DNA of 64,000 nt from Clostridium manihotivorum (lineage in GTDB: Bacteria; Bacillota; Clostridia; Clostridiales; Clostridiaceae), in the NCBI RefSeq assembly GCF_004015185.1, contig NZ_CP025746.1, positions 1,302,001 to 1,366,000 on the forward strand, written 5' to 3'. The translations under genes and the position numbers were made by a program. Shown here in pieces: positions 1-11,914 of this stretch; position 1 is the first letter of the stretch, and every line of letters begins with the position of its first letter. Under the pieces are notes generated by a model. The model had not been told where the DNA came from. It did not search any database and was given only the letters and a program-made list of their open reading frames with translations.

Positions 1-432
1 TTAACATATTGAAAATTATGCAGTAAGAATTGTGATATAATTGGACCTCAAATATAAAAAAGTGAAAAGAAAACGTATTAAATTTGCAAATTATTCACAT
101 ATTATTTTGAGGTAAATTTTGTAATAAAATTATTAATTTATATGAAATTCATTTATGTTTATTAGATAATTCTATTTAATGAAAGAAAAAAATCTTAAAT
201 TGATAAAAACGAAGGTTTTTATTTCGTAATTTTTTCAGGTCTACACATTATTTCTATGTAAAATTCTCTTGTTAAAATCTCATGCTTAATAATGATTAAA
301 AATAAATATTTTCAAATTATACACTGAGAAATCATAGCGTTTTGGAAAGTGGACATCTTATTGAACATATGCATCTTTATATATCAACAGCTATAATAAT
401 TATGATATAATATATATATACTTGACTATAAT

Positions 433-459
433 AAAAAGAGGAATAACATTCCTCTTTTT
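433..459. terminator. Bidirectional intrinsic terminator
   Basis: A perfect hairpin has arms AAAAAGAGGAAT and ATTCCTCTTTTT around a 3-base loop. A-runs on one side and T-runs on the other let it work on either strand. It probably ends a transcript arriving from upstream of the window. Confidence 0.8.
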
Positions 460-481
460 ACTCTTTAGGAAAGATATTTCG

Positions 482-510
482 TTGTAATTAGCAAGTTAAT
501 ATACTATAAG
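482..510 (+). promoter_or_regulatory. Possible sigma-A promoter of pcrA
   Basis: TTGTAA and TATAAG are separated by 17 bases, just downstream of the terminator and about 95 bases before pcrA. The match to consensus is moderate and AT-rich DNA gives many chance hits. Confidence 0.4.
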
Positions 511-603
511 CTGAAGAGTAAAAAACATAGATAGTCTACTAGAAGTTCTTTGAGTATAGTCAGAGAAGGCAAAAGTAGTTTTTCATATTTAAGGAGTGAT
601 TAT

Positions 604-2907
604 ATGGATTTAAAAAGTCTTTTGAATAAGGAGCAGTATGAGGCTGCTACTACTGTAGATGGTCAGCTTCTCATACTTGCAGGTGCTGGATCAGGAAAAA
701 CAAGAGTATTGACATATAGAATAGCGTATATGTTGCAAGAGAGGGCCATACAGCCATACAATATTTTGGCCATAACTTTTACAAATAAGGCAGCTCAGGA
801 GATGAGAGACAGAGTTAGATCCTTGATAGGTGATAAAGCTGATAGTATGTGGATTTCAACCTTCCATTCTTCTTGCGTTAAGATATTAAGAAGAGAAATT
901 GAGAAACTTGGATACAAGAAGGATTTTACTATATACGACAGCTATGATCAGAAGGCTTTGGTAAAAGAGTGCATTAAGCAACTTAACATAAATGATAAGG
1001 ATATAACTGAACAAGAAGTCATATCCAAGATAGGAAAAGCAAAAGATAATCTAATCACTCCAGCACAATATAAAAGACAATATGAGAGTGATTTCCGAGG
1101 AAATAAAATTGCGGATTTATATGTAATGTATCAAAAAAGACTGAAAGAAAATAACGCCTTAGATTTTGACGATTTGATATTTAAGACCGTTGAGTTGTTT
1201 CAGAACAATCCAGAAGTGCTTGATTTTTATCAAAACAAATTTAAATACATAATGATAGACGAGTATCAGGATACTAATAGATGTCAGTATGAATTTGTGA
1301 AGTTATTGGCTTTAAAGCATAAGAATATCTGCGTGGTTGGAGATGACGACCAGTGTATATATGCTTGGAGAGGTGCGGATATAAGAAATATATTAGACTT
1401 TGAAAAAGATTATCCAGGTGCTAAAGTTGTAAAGCTTGAGCAAAACTATAGATCTAAAGCTAATATATTAGATGCAGCAAATAATGTGATTAAATTTAAC
1501 AGCAATAGAAAGTCTAAGGTGCTTAGAACTGAAGCAGAGCATGGAGAAAAGATAAGAATATATAGAGCTTTTTCTGACAATGATGAAGCTCAGTTTATAG
1601 CTTCAGAAATAAAGAAGTTTATGGAGGAGAAGGATTTATCTTATAAGGACTTTGCTATACTTTATAGAACAAATGCTCAGTCTCGTATATTTGAAGATTG
1701 CTTTATAAAGAGGGATATTCCATATAGGATAATCGGTGGACTAAAGTTCTATGATAGAAAAGAAATAAAGGATATAATGGCATATCTTAAGGTCATAAAT
1801 AACCCAGCGGATTCTATAAGTCTTAGAAGAATAATAAATGTACCTAAGAGAAATATAGGTGATGCTACTGTAGCTAAGGTTATGGAATTTGCAAATGAGT
1901 TTGATGATGGTCTTTATAGCTGCTTACTAGACTGTGAAAATATATCAAGCTTATCAGCTAGAAATATAGCTTCTATAAAGAGATTCACAGAACTATCTGA
2001 AGATTTTATGGATATGGCAGAGCAAATGCCGGTTTCCACACTTATAGAGTATATATTAGATAAAAGCGGATATATGAAGGAACTAAAAGATTCCAAGGAA
2101 CCTGAAGATCAAAGCAGAGTTGAAAACTTAAAGGAACTAGTTTCTGCTGCAGTTGATTTTGAAAAGAGCAATGAGGAGGATAAATCCTTAGGAGCCTTCT
2201 TAGAGAAGGTTGCCTTAGTTCAAGATGTAGATAACATGGATGAAGAAGCTGATACTGTAGTTATGATGACTGTGCATTCAGCTAAGGGGTTAGAGTTCCC
2301 AGTAGTATTTATGGTAGGTATGGAAAATGGTATATTCCCAGGAACAGCTTCCTTTGATTCGGAAAGTGAGATGGAAGAGTCAAGAAGACTATGCTATGTT
2401 GGTATAACTAGAGCCAGAAATGTATTATATATGACCTCAGCAGAGGTAAGAAAGGTCTTTGGAAGAACTGTTGCGTATCCTCAATCAGACTTTATAGCTG
2501 AAATACCTAAAGAATTGAAGAATTTCGTAAAGGGAAATACAAGTTCTGGACTTTCTACAAGAAGTTCTATGTTTGCAAGCCAAGGCTATGGAAGTGGAGA
2601 AGGCAATAGAAATCCTCATAGCCTAAGAAGTGGTTACGGTTCAGGATATGGTGCAAATCAAAAGCCTCAGAAAGAAACGATGCTTGATGCTGCAAGAAAA
2701 TTAAAGGAGACTTTAGATAGTACTTCTGGCGGAATCCTTACAAAGAATGAAGCTACTATGGGAAGAAAGATAAAGCATCCGAAGTTCGGAATTGGTACTA
2801 TAATAAAGACCGTTACTGAAGGTGATGATCTTAAGCTTACTATTGCTTTTGACAGCCAAGGCATAAAAACCTTACTGTTAAGCTTTGCCCCTTTAGAGCT
2901 GCTTTAA
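604..2907 (+). CDS. pcrA: ATP-dependent DNA helicase PcrA (UvrD/Rep family)
   Basis: This superfamily 1 3'-5' DNA helicase acts in repair and in clearing replication and transcription conflicts in Gram-positive bacteria. The product is 767 residues, normal for the family. The Walker A motif AGAGSGKT lies at residues 26-33. The DEYQDTN Walker B box, a GDDDQCIYAWRGA motif and the C-terminal VGITRAR motif VI are all present. The last 70 residues (HPKFGIGTI onward) are the Tudor-like domain that contacts RNA polymerase in PcrA proteins. The ATG at 604 was chosen because AAGGAGTGATT lies just upstream; the longer frame from 550 has no ribosome binding site. Confidence 0.97.
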   Translation: MDLKSLLNKEQYEAATTVDGQLLILAGAGSGKTRVLTYRIAYMLQERAIQPYNILAITFTNKAAQEMRDRVRSLIGDKADSMWISTFHSSCVKILRREIEKLGYKKDFTIYDSYDQKALVKECIKQLNINDKDITEQEVISKIGKAKDNLITPAQYKRQYESDFRGNKIADLYVMYQKRLKENNALDFDDLIFKTVELFQNNPEVLDFYQNKFKYIMIDEYQDTNRCQYEFVKLLALKHKNICVVGDDDQCIYAWRGADIRNILDFEKDYPGAKVVKLEQNYRSKANILDAANNVIKFNSNRKSKVLRTEAEHGEKIRIYRAFSDNDEAQFIASEIKKFMEEKDLSYKDFAILYRTNAQSRIFEDCFIKRDIPYRIIGGLKFYDRKEIKDIMAYLKVINNPADSISLRRIINVPKRNIGDATVAKVMEFANEFDDGLYSCLLDCENISSLSARNIASIKRFTELSEDFMDMAEQMPVSTLIEYILDKSGYMKELKDSKEPEDQSRVENLKELVSAAVDFEKSNEEDKSLGAFLEKVALVQDVDNMDEEADTVVMMTVHSAKGLEFPVVFMVGMENGIFPGTASFDSESEMEESRRLCYVGITRARNVLYMTSAEVRKVFGRTVAYPQSDFIAEIPKELKNFVKGNTSSGLSTRSSMFASQGYGSGEGNRNPHSLRSGYGSGYGANQKPQKETMLDAARKLKETLDSTSGGILTKNEATMGRKIKHPKFGIGTIIKTVTEGDDLKLTIAFDSQGIKTLLLSFAPLELL

Positions 2908-2959
2908 AGATGTAGCACTTCAATCTGAAGTCAATTTTCAAATCTCCTCTGGGTTCTGA
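2905..2959 (+). repeat. 55-bp direct repeat, copy 1, with hairpin
   Basis: This segment begins at the pcrA stop codon and recurs 98 bases later with one mismatch. Its 3' half (TTTTCAAATCTCCTCT) pairs with AGAGGAAATTTGAAAA just beyond it, giving a long hairpin over about 2935-2975. The hairpin may serve pcrA transcript termination or stability. Confidence 0.75.
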
Positions 2960-3405
2960 GAGGAAATTTGAAAATATAAGTTTTATTATGAAGTGATACA
3001 TCTAAAGATGTAGCACTTCAATCCGAAGTCAATTTTCAAATCTCCTCTGGGTTCTGAAATTGGTGGAAGGTTTTATTCTGAGGCTAAGAATGGAAGAAGT
3101 ATATTTATATATAACATTCTTGCTTCTTAGTAATCAACCATTAAGGATAAAGTGATTCATAAAATACAATGGAAAAAAGAATTGAATTCTTAGTAAGAAA
3201 TTAAGATAGGGATTTGGTGCTATTATCATAATATTTTATGCTTGTACATAAAATTATAATCAGGATAAATATAAGATTCAATGTGAAGCTTTGCTGTAGA
3301 AAAGAAAAATAGATTTTTATTAGGGGCCCATGAATTAAGTTTTAGTAATGGGTTTCTATATATAATACTATAATATAAAGCTCAATTAGATTGAGAGGTG
3401 TTTAG
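2908..3405. other. Intergenic region between pcrA and ligA
   Basis: About 500 bases without a supported gene. It holds both copies of the 55-bp repeat and otherwise AT-rich sequence that presumably contains the ligA promoter. No single promoter stands out. Confidence 0.6.
3003..3057 (+). repeat. 55-bp direct repeat, copy 2
   Basis: This copy matches 2905-2959 at 54 of 55 positions. The downstream pairing arm that makes copy 1 a hairpin is missing here, so the duplication was partial or the arm was lost. Confidence 0.75.
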
Positions 3406-5400
<1,995 letters not shown>

Positions 5401-5401
5401 A

Positions 5402-5674
5402 ATGAGAAGGCTTATAAGTATTTTTAGCTTACTTTCAGCGATGATAACAAGCGTAGCTATAATACTTACCCTCCTTACCACCTATCAATTTATATATATC
5501 AATGAAGTCTTTAATTCGTATTATCCAATCCAAATAGGGTTGAGTATAACGATGATATTTTGGGGGATAAGATTTTTTCTACTTGAAAAAGGAAGTAAAA
5601 AGTTAACATATCCGTTGATATGTTTTATTATCGCTACAATTTCTATAGTATTTATGGGGTTGTATGTGAAATAA
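5402..5674 (+). CDS. Small hydrophobic membrane protein
   Basis: A 90-residue protein with about three predicted membrane segments and basic residues at the N-terminus (MRRL). I do not recognise a family. It begins one base after the ligA stop, and the ribosome binding site AGGAGG lies inside the end of ligA, so the two are probably translated from one transcript. A bidirectional terminator follows directly. Confidence 0.7.
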   Translation: MRRLISIFSLLSAMITSVAIILTLLTTYQFIYINEVFNSYYPIQIGLSITMIFWGIRFFLLEKGSKKLTYPLICFIIATISIVFMGLYVK

Positions 5675-5686
5675 TTGAGGAATAGA

Positions 5687-5733
5687 AATAAGAACCTAGA
5701 TGGCTATATTTGTCCATCTAGGTTCTTATTTTC
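5687..5733. terminator. Bidirectional terminator between convergent genes
   Basis: A near-perfect 17-bp inverted repeat (AATAAGAACCTAGATGG and its complement) around a 10-base loop is followed by a T-rich tail. It serves the ligA operon on the plus strand and the small gene on the minus strand, whose stop codon lies inside the hairpin. Confidence 0.85.
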
Positions 5734-5961
5734 ATTTGAATCATATTCAGTAACATCATTATTAGTGTTTAAAGTGGCTCTATCAATGATGCCATCAGTT
5801 TTTGTTACTAACAAATAAATATTTTGAGTAAGCTTTTCCAATAGATAGTTTTGATATTTTATTTGACTGTAAGCGAATCTAGCTATTATGAATCCCCAGA
5901 TAGCAACAAACATTATAGTCAACATACATAACAAACCAATTATCTCTATAACAAGTAACAT
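5704..5961 (-). CDS. Small single-pass membrane protein, unknown function
   Basis: An 85-residue protein with one or two hydrophobic segments over about residues 1-30, followed by an amphipathic segment and a polar, Asn/Asp-rich tail. GGAGG lies 8 bases upstream of the ATG at 5961. A longer version from a TTG at 5979 would place that ribosome binding site inside the coding sequence, so I rejected it. Family unknown. Confidence 0.65.
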   Translation of the reverse strand: MLLVIEIIGLLCMLTIMFVAIWGFIIARFAYSQIKYQNYLLEKLTQNIYLLVTKTDGIIDRATLNTNNDVTEYDSNENKNLDGQI

Positions 5962-6332
5962 TACCAAAACCTCCAGCAATATAGCAATATATAATATATG
6001 TAATAGAATACATAATTTATATTACTATAATAATCTGTTTAAGTTTTTTTATCAAGGTTAGTAATATTTTTTATCTAGAAAATTATTAAATTTCACAAGC
6101 TAATTTGAAATACTATAAGTGTATGCAGCATATTCATATATTGTGGTTTAGATGTACATACTCATTAATAAGATTGAATTACTAACTTTTAGTTTAGATT
6201 AAATTATTGAGTTAATACATCTCGAAGTAAGGATTTGGAGGCAGCTTTGGGGTAATCAGTTCATTATATTATAAGTTATACAAAAATTCTTTAGATAAAG
6301 CCATATTTAAGTTTAAAAGAATACCTGTAGAA
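5962..6332. other. AT-rich intergenic region
   Basis: About 370 bases. The frame of the next gene stays open upstream of its annotated GTG, back to around 6240, without a usable start codon. This suggests the next gene is a 5'-truncated remnant. I see nothing else supportable here. Confidence 0.5.
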
Positions 6333-6722
6333 GTGGTATTCAAGAATTTGACCAAGAATTGCTGGATTTATGGAATACAATACGAAGTAATAATTAAAAG
6401 TAAGTTAACCCTTCAAATAAAGCTTATAGGAAAAAGAGAAAAAGTATTTTTAATGTTTGATAAAACTCTAGTGGTTTTTAAAGAGGATTACTACAGGTTT
6501 CTAAACCTAGCAGAATCTATTGAAGCTGATAAAGCTTATTTTATTACTACTGGAGTTTTTGAAAGTGAGATATATAAAATGAATAGTTGGAAGTTATCAG
6601 CACCAAAAATCATTTTGGAAGATAGTAAAAAGTTTCTTAAAAGACAGGTATGGTTTAAGAGAAAATATAATGAACATTTGAAATACGATAAACTGGATTT
6701 TCATAGATATTTACCAGTATGA
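6333..6722 (+). CDS. Hypothetical protein, possibly a 5'-truncated gene
   Basis: A 129-residue basic protein with no confident family. The segment KAYFITTGVFESE is faintly like the C-terminal part of Mrr/restriction-endonuclease-fold proteins, but the catalytic half is not visible. The only start is a GTG without a clear ribosome binding site, and the frame is open upstream with no start codon. It may therefore be a degraded gene. Confidence 0.4.
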   Translation: MVFKNLTKNCWIYGIQYEVIIKSKLTLQIKLIGKREKVFLMFDKTLVVFKEDYYRFLNLAESIEADKAYFITTGVFESEIYKMNSWKLSAPKIILEDSKKFLKRQVWFKRKYNEHLKYDKLDFHRYLPV

Positions 6723-6782
6723 TTAATATTAATATTGTTTGGACATAATTCAGATATATATTTTATAAAGGGGAGTATATAG

Positions 6783-8408
6783 ATGAAATTTAAGCTTTCC
6801 AAACTATTAATATTAATTATGATAATTGTTTCTTTACAGGGATGCTCATATACAACCCCTGAAAGAACCATAGATGATAGTAATTCTATAACATATGCTG
6901 TTGAAAGTTTTCCAGAAAGTATAGATATAAAAACTGATTTTAGTATTAGAGATAAAGAAATTTTTTACTCAATTTTTGATGGATTAGTTGATAAAAATGA
7001 AAAAGGTGATATAGTACCAGAGCTTGCTGAGTCTTATTCAGTAAGTAAAGATGGTCTTGAGTATGTTTTTAAGCTTAGAGATGATATTTATTGGAACGAT
7101 GGAAGCAAGATTACAGCTGATGACTTTTTAAAGTTCTTTAAAACTATAATATCTCCTAAAAACAAAGAAGCTTACGTTAGTGAATTATACAATATATATG
7201 GTGTGAAGGATTATCATGAGGGGCGAGGAACCTTTGAAAATAATGTTGCTATATCTAAAGGTGATAAGAATTCTATTAAGTTTAGGATGAACGTAAAAGA
7301 TAATGATTTCGTAAAAAAGTTGTCCGAAGGATGTTTTAAACTTAGAGACATATCTAGCAAATTGGACAATTATAAGACAGAGTTTTCGTCCATAAAGTAT
7401 TCAGGGGAGTATTCAATAAAGAATATAAAAGATAGCAAGGAAATTGAGCTTCAACAAAATGATAAGTATTGGGCTAAAAAAAGTATGGAGCCAAAGGAAA
7501 TAATATTGAAAATATACAGTGGAGCTGAATTAGCCTTAGCTGATTTTGAATCAAAAAAGAATGTAGACATAATACTAGATGTGCCAAATAGCGAAATTTC
7601 AAGGTTAACATCAAAAAATTTAGTAGAGATATTTCCTGCGGATAAGATGAAGATAATTGAGTTTAATCCAGACAGCAAAGACGATAAGATCAATTTAAGT
7701 ATGAGAAGAGCATTGGAAAAGACTATATTAAGTTCAATCACTGGAAATTCATTAGTTAAAGAAGATAAATTTCAATTAGCTTTAGGTGAGTTAGAAAGAA
7801 AAGGACTGAAATCTAATGAAAGTATTGTAAGCTCCAATGTTACCGATGCTTCTAAGAACTTTGATGTTATAAAAGAACAAGTAGACAGTTTGCTGGAAAA
7901 GTCTAATTATAAAGGCGGCAGTTTAAGATTAGTATGTCTTAACAATGATGAAAACAAGAATATATGTGATTTTATCTCTAAAAATCTTAAAGATTTGTAT
8001 GGTATAACTGTAAAGTATAACTTGTTGGAGCAGGATCAGTTAGATAAGACTGTTAAAAGTGGAGAATACGAGTTATTGCTTGAGGATATAGGTTCTAGTT
8101 CTGATGTCTATGGGGAGTTAGTTACAAAATGGGGTAGCAACAACAAAAATAAATCCATAAGCAACAATGACATAACTAATATATTAAGTAGTATTGATAA
8201 AAAAGAAGACGTAGATAATAGAAATAAAAGCCTAGTGAAGCTATTAAGAGATAATACGTATATAGTGCCATTACTTTTTGATAACTTAATTTGTGTCAAA
8301 TCAGATAAGATAAAGAACCTAACTTTTGATAAGGATGGTGCGTTAGAACTGAAGAAAATTGAATTGAGTTCTAGTACTGAAGACCTTAAGGATAAGGATG
8401 CTGATTAA
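6783..8408 (+). CDS. Solute-binding lipoprotein, family 5 (OppA/DppA-like)
   Basis: A 541-residue exported lipoprotein. It has a basic N-terminus, a hydrophobic core and the lipobox LQGC, with the lipidated cysteine at residue 22. The N-terminal half has the family 5 signature (IFYSIFDGLV, then VPELAESYSVSKDGLEYVF and WNDGSKITADDF) typical of oligopeptide-binding proteins. The C-terminal half is divergent. No permease or ATPase genes adjoin it, so its transporter partner is not known from this window. AAGGGGAG precedes the ATG. A bidirectional terminator lies downstream. Confidence 0.85.
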   Translation: MKFKLSKLLILIMIIVSLQGCSYTTPERTIDDSNSITYAVESFPESIDIKTDFSIRDKEIFYSIFDGLVDKNEKGDIVPELAESYSVSKDGLEYVFKLRDDIYWNDGSKITADDFLKFFKTIISPKNKEAYVSELYNIYGVKDYHEGRGTFENNVAISKGDKNSIKFRMNVKDNDFVKKLSEGCFKLRDISSKLDNYKTEFSSIKYSGEYSIKNIKDSKEIELQQNDKYWAKKSMEPKEIILKIYSGAELALADFESKKNVDIILDVPNSEISRLTSKNLVEIFPADKMKIIEFNPDSKDDKINLSMRRALEKTILSSITGNSLVKEDKFQLALGELERKGLKSNESIVSSNVTDASKNFDVIKEQVDSLLEKSNYKGGSLRLVCLNNDENKNICDFISKNLKDLYGITVKYNLLEQDQLDKTVKSGEYELLLEDIGSSSDVYGELVTKWGSNNKNKSISNNDITNILSSIDKKEDVDNRNKSLVKLLRDNTYIVPLLFDNLICVKSDKIKNLTFDKDGALELKKIELSSSTEDLKDKDAD

Positions 8409-8504
8409 TAATATTAATTCTTTGCGCAACCTCATCTAAGCATATGATAACTAACCGGTTAATTTCAACAGGGTACTTTAATAGGTTCTAGCATTAAAAA
8501 GTTA

Positions 8505-8540
8505 AAAATCGCTAATGCAATTATCATTAGCGATTTTCTT
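8505..8540. terminator. Bidirectional terminator
   Basis: A hairpin with arms AAAATCGCTAATG and CATTAGCGATTTT sits between two convergent genes, with T- and A-runs at its edges. Confidence 0.85.
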
Positions 8541-8570
8541 CGTTCAATATAATATTTTAATGATGCATTT

Positions 8571-10043
8571 TTAGTCTGCTTCGGAAGGTTCAGTTTCTTT
8601 AATTGTTTCAGTTTCTGCTATTAGTTTCTCATCTTTTAGAGGATTATCTGGGGTAAAAGATGAATTCATAATTTTATCTTTAAATAATAATATAATCAGA
8701 TAGAAGTTGCTTAGGTTTTTTAAACTATCAAAAGAAAGTTTAGAAGCTATAAAGCTTTCCTTTTTCTTAGAATAAGAAATCTTCTTCAAAAATATTGGTG
8801 CAGTACCAGTAGTATCAGGGGAAGTGGCGGTGCTAACTCTAAACATAGACTCATCAATAAGATCTGAGGAGTTCAAGGTTAAATCTCTATATCTTTCCTC
8901 GTTATCTAAGGATGGTGCTTCAGGCCAAGAGGTAACGAGGCCAGAGCTTATATAAAACTGCCTGAATACCGTAGAAATCATGGCCTTAAAATCTCTAGAA
9001 GATTCAAATTCTTCATAGATAAGCATGTTTAGCATATAATTATTTATTTCATTGCAACTATATTTTATATCCTTTTTCTCCATAGGTTTTAAGAATATGC
9101 CGGAATCATCATCAAACAGTCTTCTATGCCTTTCGCTGATTTGGATAAAGTTATCTTTAAAAGAATCCAATCCAGTATTTTTATATGATAAGTATAGATT
9201 GATTGCTAGAAGACAGGAATAGTCAAGGTTATCCAATACGTAATTTTTCTCTCCATACTTATCAATTAGATAATCAGAAATATCAATTAAAAATAGCTTT
9301 GCATCATCATTGTTAGAATAACTGTAAAGTGCATTAAAGGCTAAGCAAATCTTGCAGCATTCTTGAAATGATAGATCGTATACTTCATCTTTATAATTTA
9401 AAAACATATTCAATATATCTAAGGAAAAGTTTTTGTACATTTCTCTATCTTCGTCCAATGTACATATGTTCCAATAAAGATAATATGCTACCATCATCAT
9501 TGCCTGATCAGAAAACTTGAATTTCTTATCTTTATCAACTAAATTAAATTCACTGTTGCCTTCTGATAAGTTTTTCTTATCTACAAAAACTCCATCTGCA
9601 TTTCTCAATTGGCTGGAGTAAAAGTCTAGTTGTTGCTTAGCTAGAGCTTTATATATTTTTGAGATTGAGTAGTTTATGCTATTGGATTTTTGAAACTTTT
9701 CATAGAATGTAGAAAGTTCCAATATGCTAAGAGTCATTAATGCATTGGCTGAGCTGTTAATTTCTTTTTTTATACCATCTTCAGACCAACCATGAAAATG
9801 CTTGGTTGAAGCAAATTTAGGAGACCCCTTTTTATAAATACATAAAAGTGGAGAAAAATCTTTTATTATGTTAATATCATTGTTAGAAAGATACTTTTTG
9901 GAAGTTTTGTTAGAGGCTATGAGACCGCAACGAGATTGCAGTACAATATGCTTAAGCGCTTCCCGTGAAAGAAAAAATAGCTGCCCTTCTATCTCCAAGG
10001 AGGTAAGACTATTTATTCTAAAAAAAGGACCTATATACTTCAA
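8571..10043 (-). CDS. Conserved hypothetical protein (490 residues)
   Basis: A long soluble protein that I do not recognise. It has no signal peptide or membrane segment, is rich in helix-forming residues, and ends in an acidic tail (ETETIKETEPSEAD). The helical content with repeated aromatic pairs recalls alpha/alpha-toroid proteins, but that is a guess. The TTG at 10,043 follows GAGGTGG by 5 bases and is preferred. A GTG at 10,052 would add three residues but overlaps the ribosome binding site. It is transcribed divergently from the AIR-synthase-like gene. Confidence 0.7.
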   Translation of the reverse strand: MKYIGPFFRINSLTSLEIEGQLFFLSREALKHIVLQSRCGLIASNKTSKKYLSNNDINIIKDFSPLLCIYKKGSPKFASTKHFHGWSEDGIKKEINSSANALMTLSILELSTFYEKFQKSNSINYSISKIYKALAKQQLDFYSSQLRNADGVFVDKKNLSEGNSEFNLVDKDKKFKFSDQAMMMVAYYLYWNICTLDEDREMYKNFSLDILNMFLNYKDEVYDLSFQECCKICLAFNALYSYSNNDDAKLFLIDISDYLIDKYGEKNYVLDNLDYSCLLAINLYLSYKNTGLDSFKDNFIQISERHRRLFDDDSGIFLKPMEKKDIKYSCNEINNYMLNMLIYEEFESSRDFKAMISTVFRQFYISSGLVTSWPEAPSLDNEERYRDLTLNSSDLIDESMFRVSTATSPDTTGTAPIFLKKISYSKKKESFIASKLSFDSLKNLSNFYLIILLFKDKIMNSSFTPDNPLKDEKLIAETETIKETEPSEAD

Positions 10044-10171
10044 TGTATCCACCTCATAAAATTAATACTTATATTAATAATATGTTAGTTGTAATAAAAA
10101 ATTGCATGAGTACATATATAAAGCATTATTTATTCTTTTTAAGGGATAAATTTATTATAAGGAGTAAGGCA

Positions 10172-11152
10172 ATGAAATCAGGTAAGTTGAATTGGGATGA
10201 TCTTAAAGGATTGATAAACAATAATAAATCTGTAAAAAGAGATGAAGTAAGAGTAAGGAATGGTGTAGGGGAAGACTGTTCAGTTATAGATTTTGGAGAA
10301 TACGAATGTGTCATATCTACGGACCCAATAACTGGAGCAGCAGAAAACATAGGAAGACTTGCAGTTCATGTAAATTGTAATGACGTAGCATCCTGTGGAG
10401 TAGAACCTTTAGCGATTTTAGTTACTATACTAGCGCCAGAGGATACAACCTACGAAGAAATAAATGAAATAATGAGGCAAATAGATGAAGAGACTTCTAA
10501 GATAAACGTTGAGATCATAGGAGGCCATACTGAGATAACAACTGCTGTAAATAGGATAGTTGTATCATGTACGGTACTTGGAAAATGCATAAGTGGAAGA
10601 GCTGTATCAACGGCAGGGGCTCAGGTTGGTGATGATATAATTGTAACTAAGAATCTAGCTTTAGAGGGCACTAATATAATCGTAAATGATAAATATGAAA
10701 GAATAAAAAATGTATTAACAGAAGAAGAAATTGATGAAGCTAGAGAATATATTAATAAAATTAGTGTTATAATGGAAGGGAAAATAAGTGGGGAGTTTGG
10801 AGTAAACTGTATGCATGATATAACTGAAGGTGGTGTTCTCGGTGCTCTATGGGAGTTAGCTGATGCATCTAATTTAGGGTTTAAAGTCTATGAAGATAAG
10901 ATGCCTATTTCAGTAGTTACTAGAAAAGTATGTAAGGAATTCAATATAGACCCACTTAGGTTAATATCTTCTGGAAGTATGATTATAACAACTAAAAATG
11001 GAGAAAGTCTTGTGAATCTACTTAAGGAAAATGGAATTAATTCCACTATAATTGGTAAGATAACAGAAGAAAAAGGAATACTAGTAAAGTTATCTGAAGG
11101 TGAAGTTATTGTTCCACAACCTGAGAGAGATGAACTTTTTTCTATATATTAA
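10172..11152 (+). CDS. AIR synthase-related protein (HypE/ThiL/PurM fold)
   Basis: A 326-residue member of the PurM/HypE/SelD ATP-binding superfamily. Visible features are [20 protein letters not shown], the [15 protein letters not shown] segment equivalent to the family's Asp-rich nucleotide-binding site, GGHTEI, and [14 protein letters not shown] in the C-terminal domain. The substrate is unknown; no hydrogenase or thiamine genes are adjacent. The ATG at 10,172 has TAAGGAG upstream; a longer frame from 10,043 has no ribosome binding site. The rph gene begins 15 bases after the stop, so this may head the rph-rdgB-yfcE operon. Confidence 0.85.
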   Translation: MKSGKLNWDDLKGLINNNKSVKRDEVRVRNGVGEDCSVIDFGEYECVISTDPITGAAENIGRLAVHVNCNDVASCGVEPLAILVTILAPEDTTYEEINEIMRQIDEETSKINVEIIGGHTEITTAVNRIVVSCTVLGKCISGRAVSTAGAQVGDDIIVTKNLALEGTNIIVNDKYERIKNVLTEEEIDEAREYINKISVIMEGKISGEFGVNCMHDITEGGVLGALWELADASNLGFKVYEDKMPISVVTRKVCKEFNIDPLRLISSGSMIITTKNGESLVNLLKENGINSTIIGKITEEKGILVKLSEGEVIVPQPERDELFSIY

Positions 11153-11166
11153 AAGGAGGCAATAAA

Positions 11167-11913
11167 ATGAGAATAGATGGAAGAAAAAATGAAGGCTTAA
11201 GACCTATTAAGCTTACAAGAAACTATACAAAATACGCTGAAGGGTCAGTGCTTATAGAGGTAGGAGATACAAAAGTATTATGTAATGCTTCTATTGAGGA
11301 GAAGGTGCCTCCATTTCTAAAAGGAAGCGGGGAAGGCTGGATAACAGCAGAATACAATATGCTTCCTAGATCAACTCAATCTAGAAAGCCTAGGGATATA
11401 GCTAAATTGAAGATTGATGGAAGAACTATGGAGATACAAAGACTCATAGGAAGAGCACTGAGATCAGTGGTTGATTTAAAAGCTTTGGGTGAAAAAACAA
11501 TATGGATTGATTGTGATGTTATTCAAGCCGATGGAGGTACTAGAACAGCATCTATTTCTGGAGCCTTCGTAGCATTAGTTGATGCGGTTAATAGGCTTCA
11601 CAAGCATCAGCCCTTTAAGGTTTTCCCAATAAGAAGCTTTGTTGGAGCTGTAAGCGTTGGTATACTAAATGACGAAAAGATTATAGACCTTTGCTATGAA
11701 GAAGATTCAAAGGCAAAAGTGGATATGAATATAGTTATGACTGACGGTGGTGAATTTATAGAAGTGCAGGGAACAGGTGAGGAAAGTCCTTTCTCTAGGA
11801 AGGATTTAGATGAGCTTCTTTCACTAGGAGAAAAGGGTGTAAAACATATAATTCAAGCTCAAAAAGATGTATTAAAGAAAGATAGTTTATGGATAGGTAC
11901 AGGGGGAGAGTAG
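11167..11913 (+). CDS. rph: Ribonuclease PH
   Basis: This phosphate-dependent 3'-5' exoribonuclease trims tRNA precursors. At 248 residues it is standard length. Hallmarks are the N-terminal [14 protein letters not shown], the [16 protein letters not shown] segment, [10 protein letters not shown], and [20 protein letters not shown]. An AAAAGGAGG ribosome binding site precedes it. The rdgB gene follows after one base. The gene lies a little over 1 kb upstream of a 22-gene tRNA cluster whose transcripts it would help process, though the pairing with rdgB is the usual one in Firmicutes. Confidence 0.96.
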   Translation: MRIDGRKNEGLRPIKLTRNYTKYAEGSVLIEVGDTKVLCNASIEEKVPPFLKGSGEGWITAEYNMLPRSTQSRKPRDIAKLKIDGRTMEIQRLIGRALRSVVDLKALGEKTIWIDCDVIQADGGTRTASISGAFVALVDAVNRLHKHQPFKVFPIRSFVGAVSVGILNDEKIIDLCYEEDSKAKVDMNIVMTDGGEFIEVQGTGEESPFSRKDLDELLSLGEKGVKHIIQAQKDVLKKDSLWIGTGGE

Positions 11914-11914
11914 C

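Larger units (their letters stand above)
1..603. other. Non-coding region upstream of pcrA
   Basis: This is very AT-rich DNA without a convincing gene. It contains a bidirectional terminator hairpin near 433-459 and a possible sigma-A promoter near 482-510, both annotated separately. An open frame continues about 18 codons upstream of the chosen pcrA start but has no ribosome binding site. Confidence 0.6.

Noticed and set aside
550..603. Upstream extension of pcrA
   Set aside because: No ribosome binding site precedes the earlier start, whereas AAGGAGTGATT lies directly upstream of the ATG at 604 and the protein then begins like other PcrA proteins.
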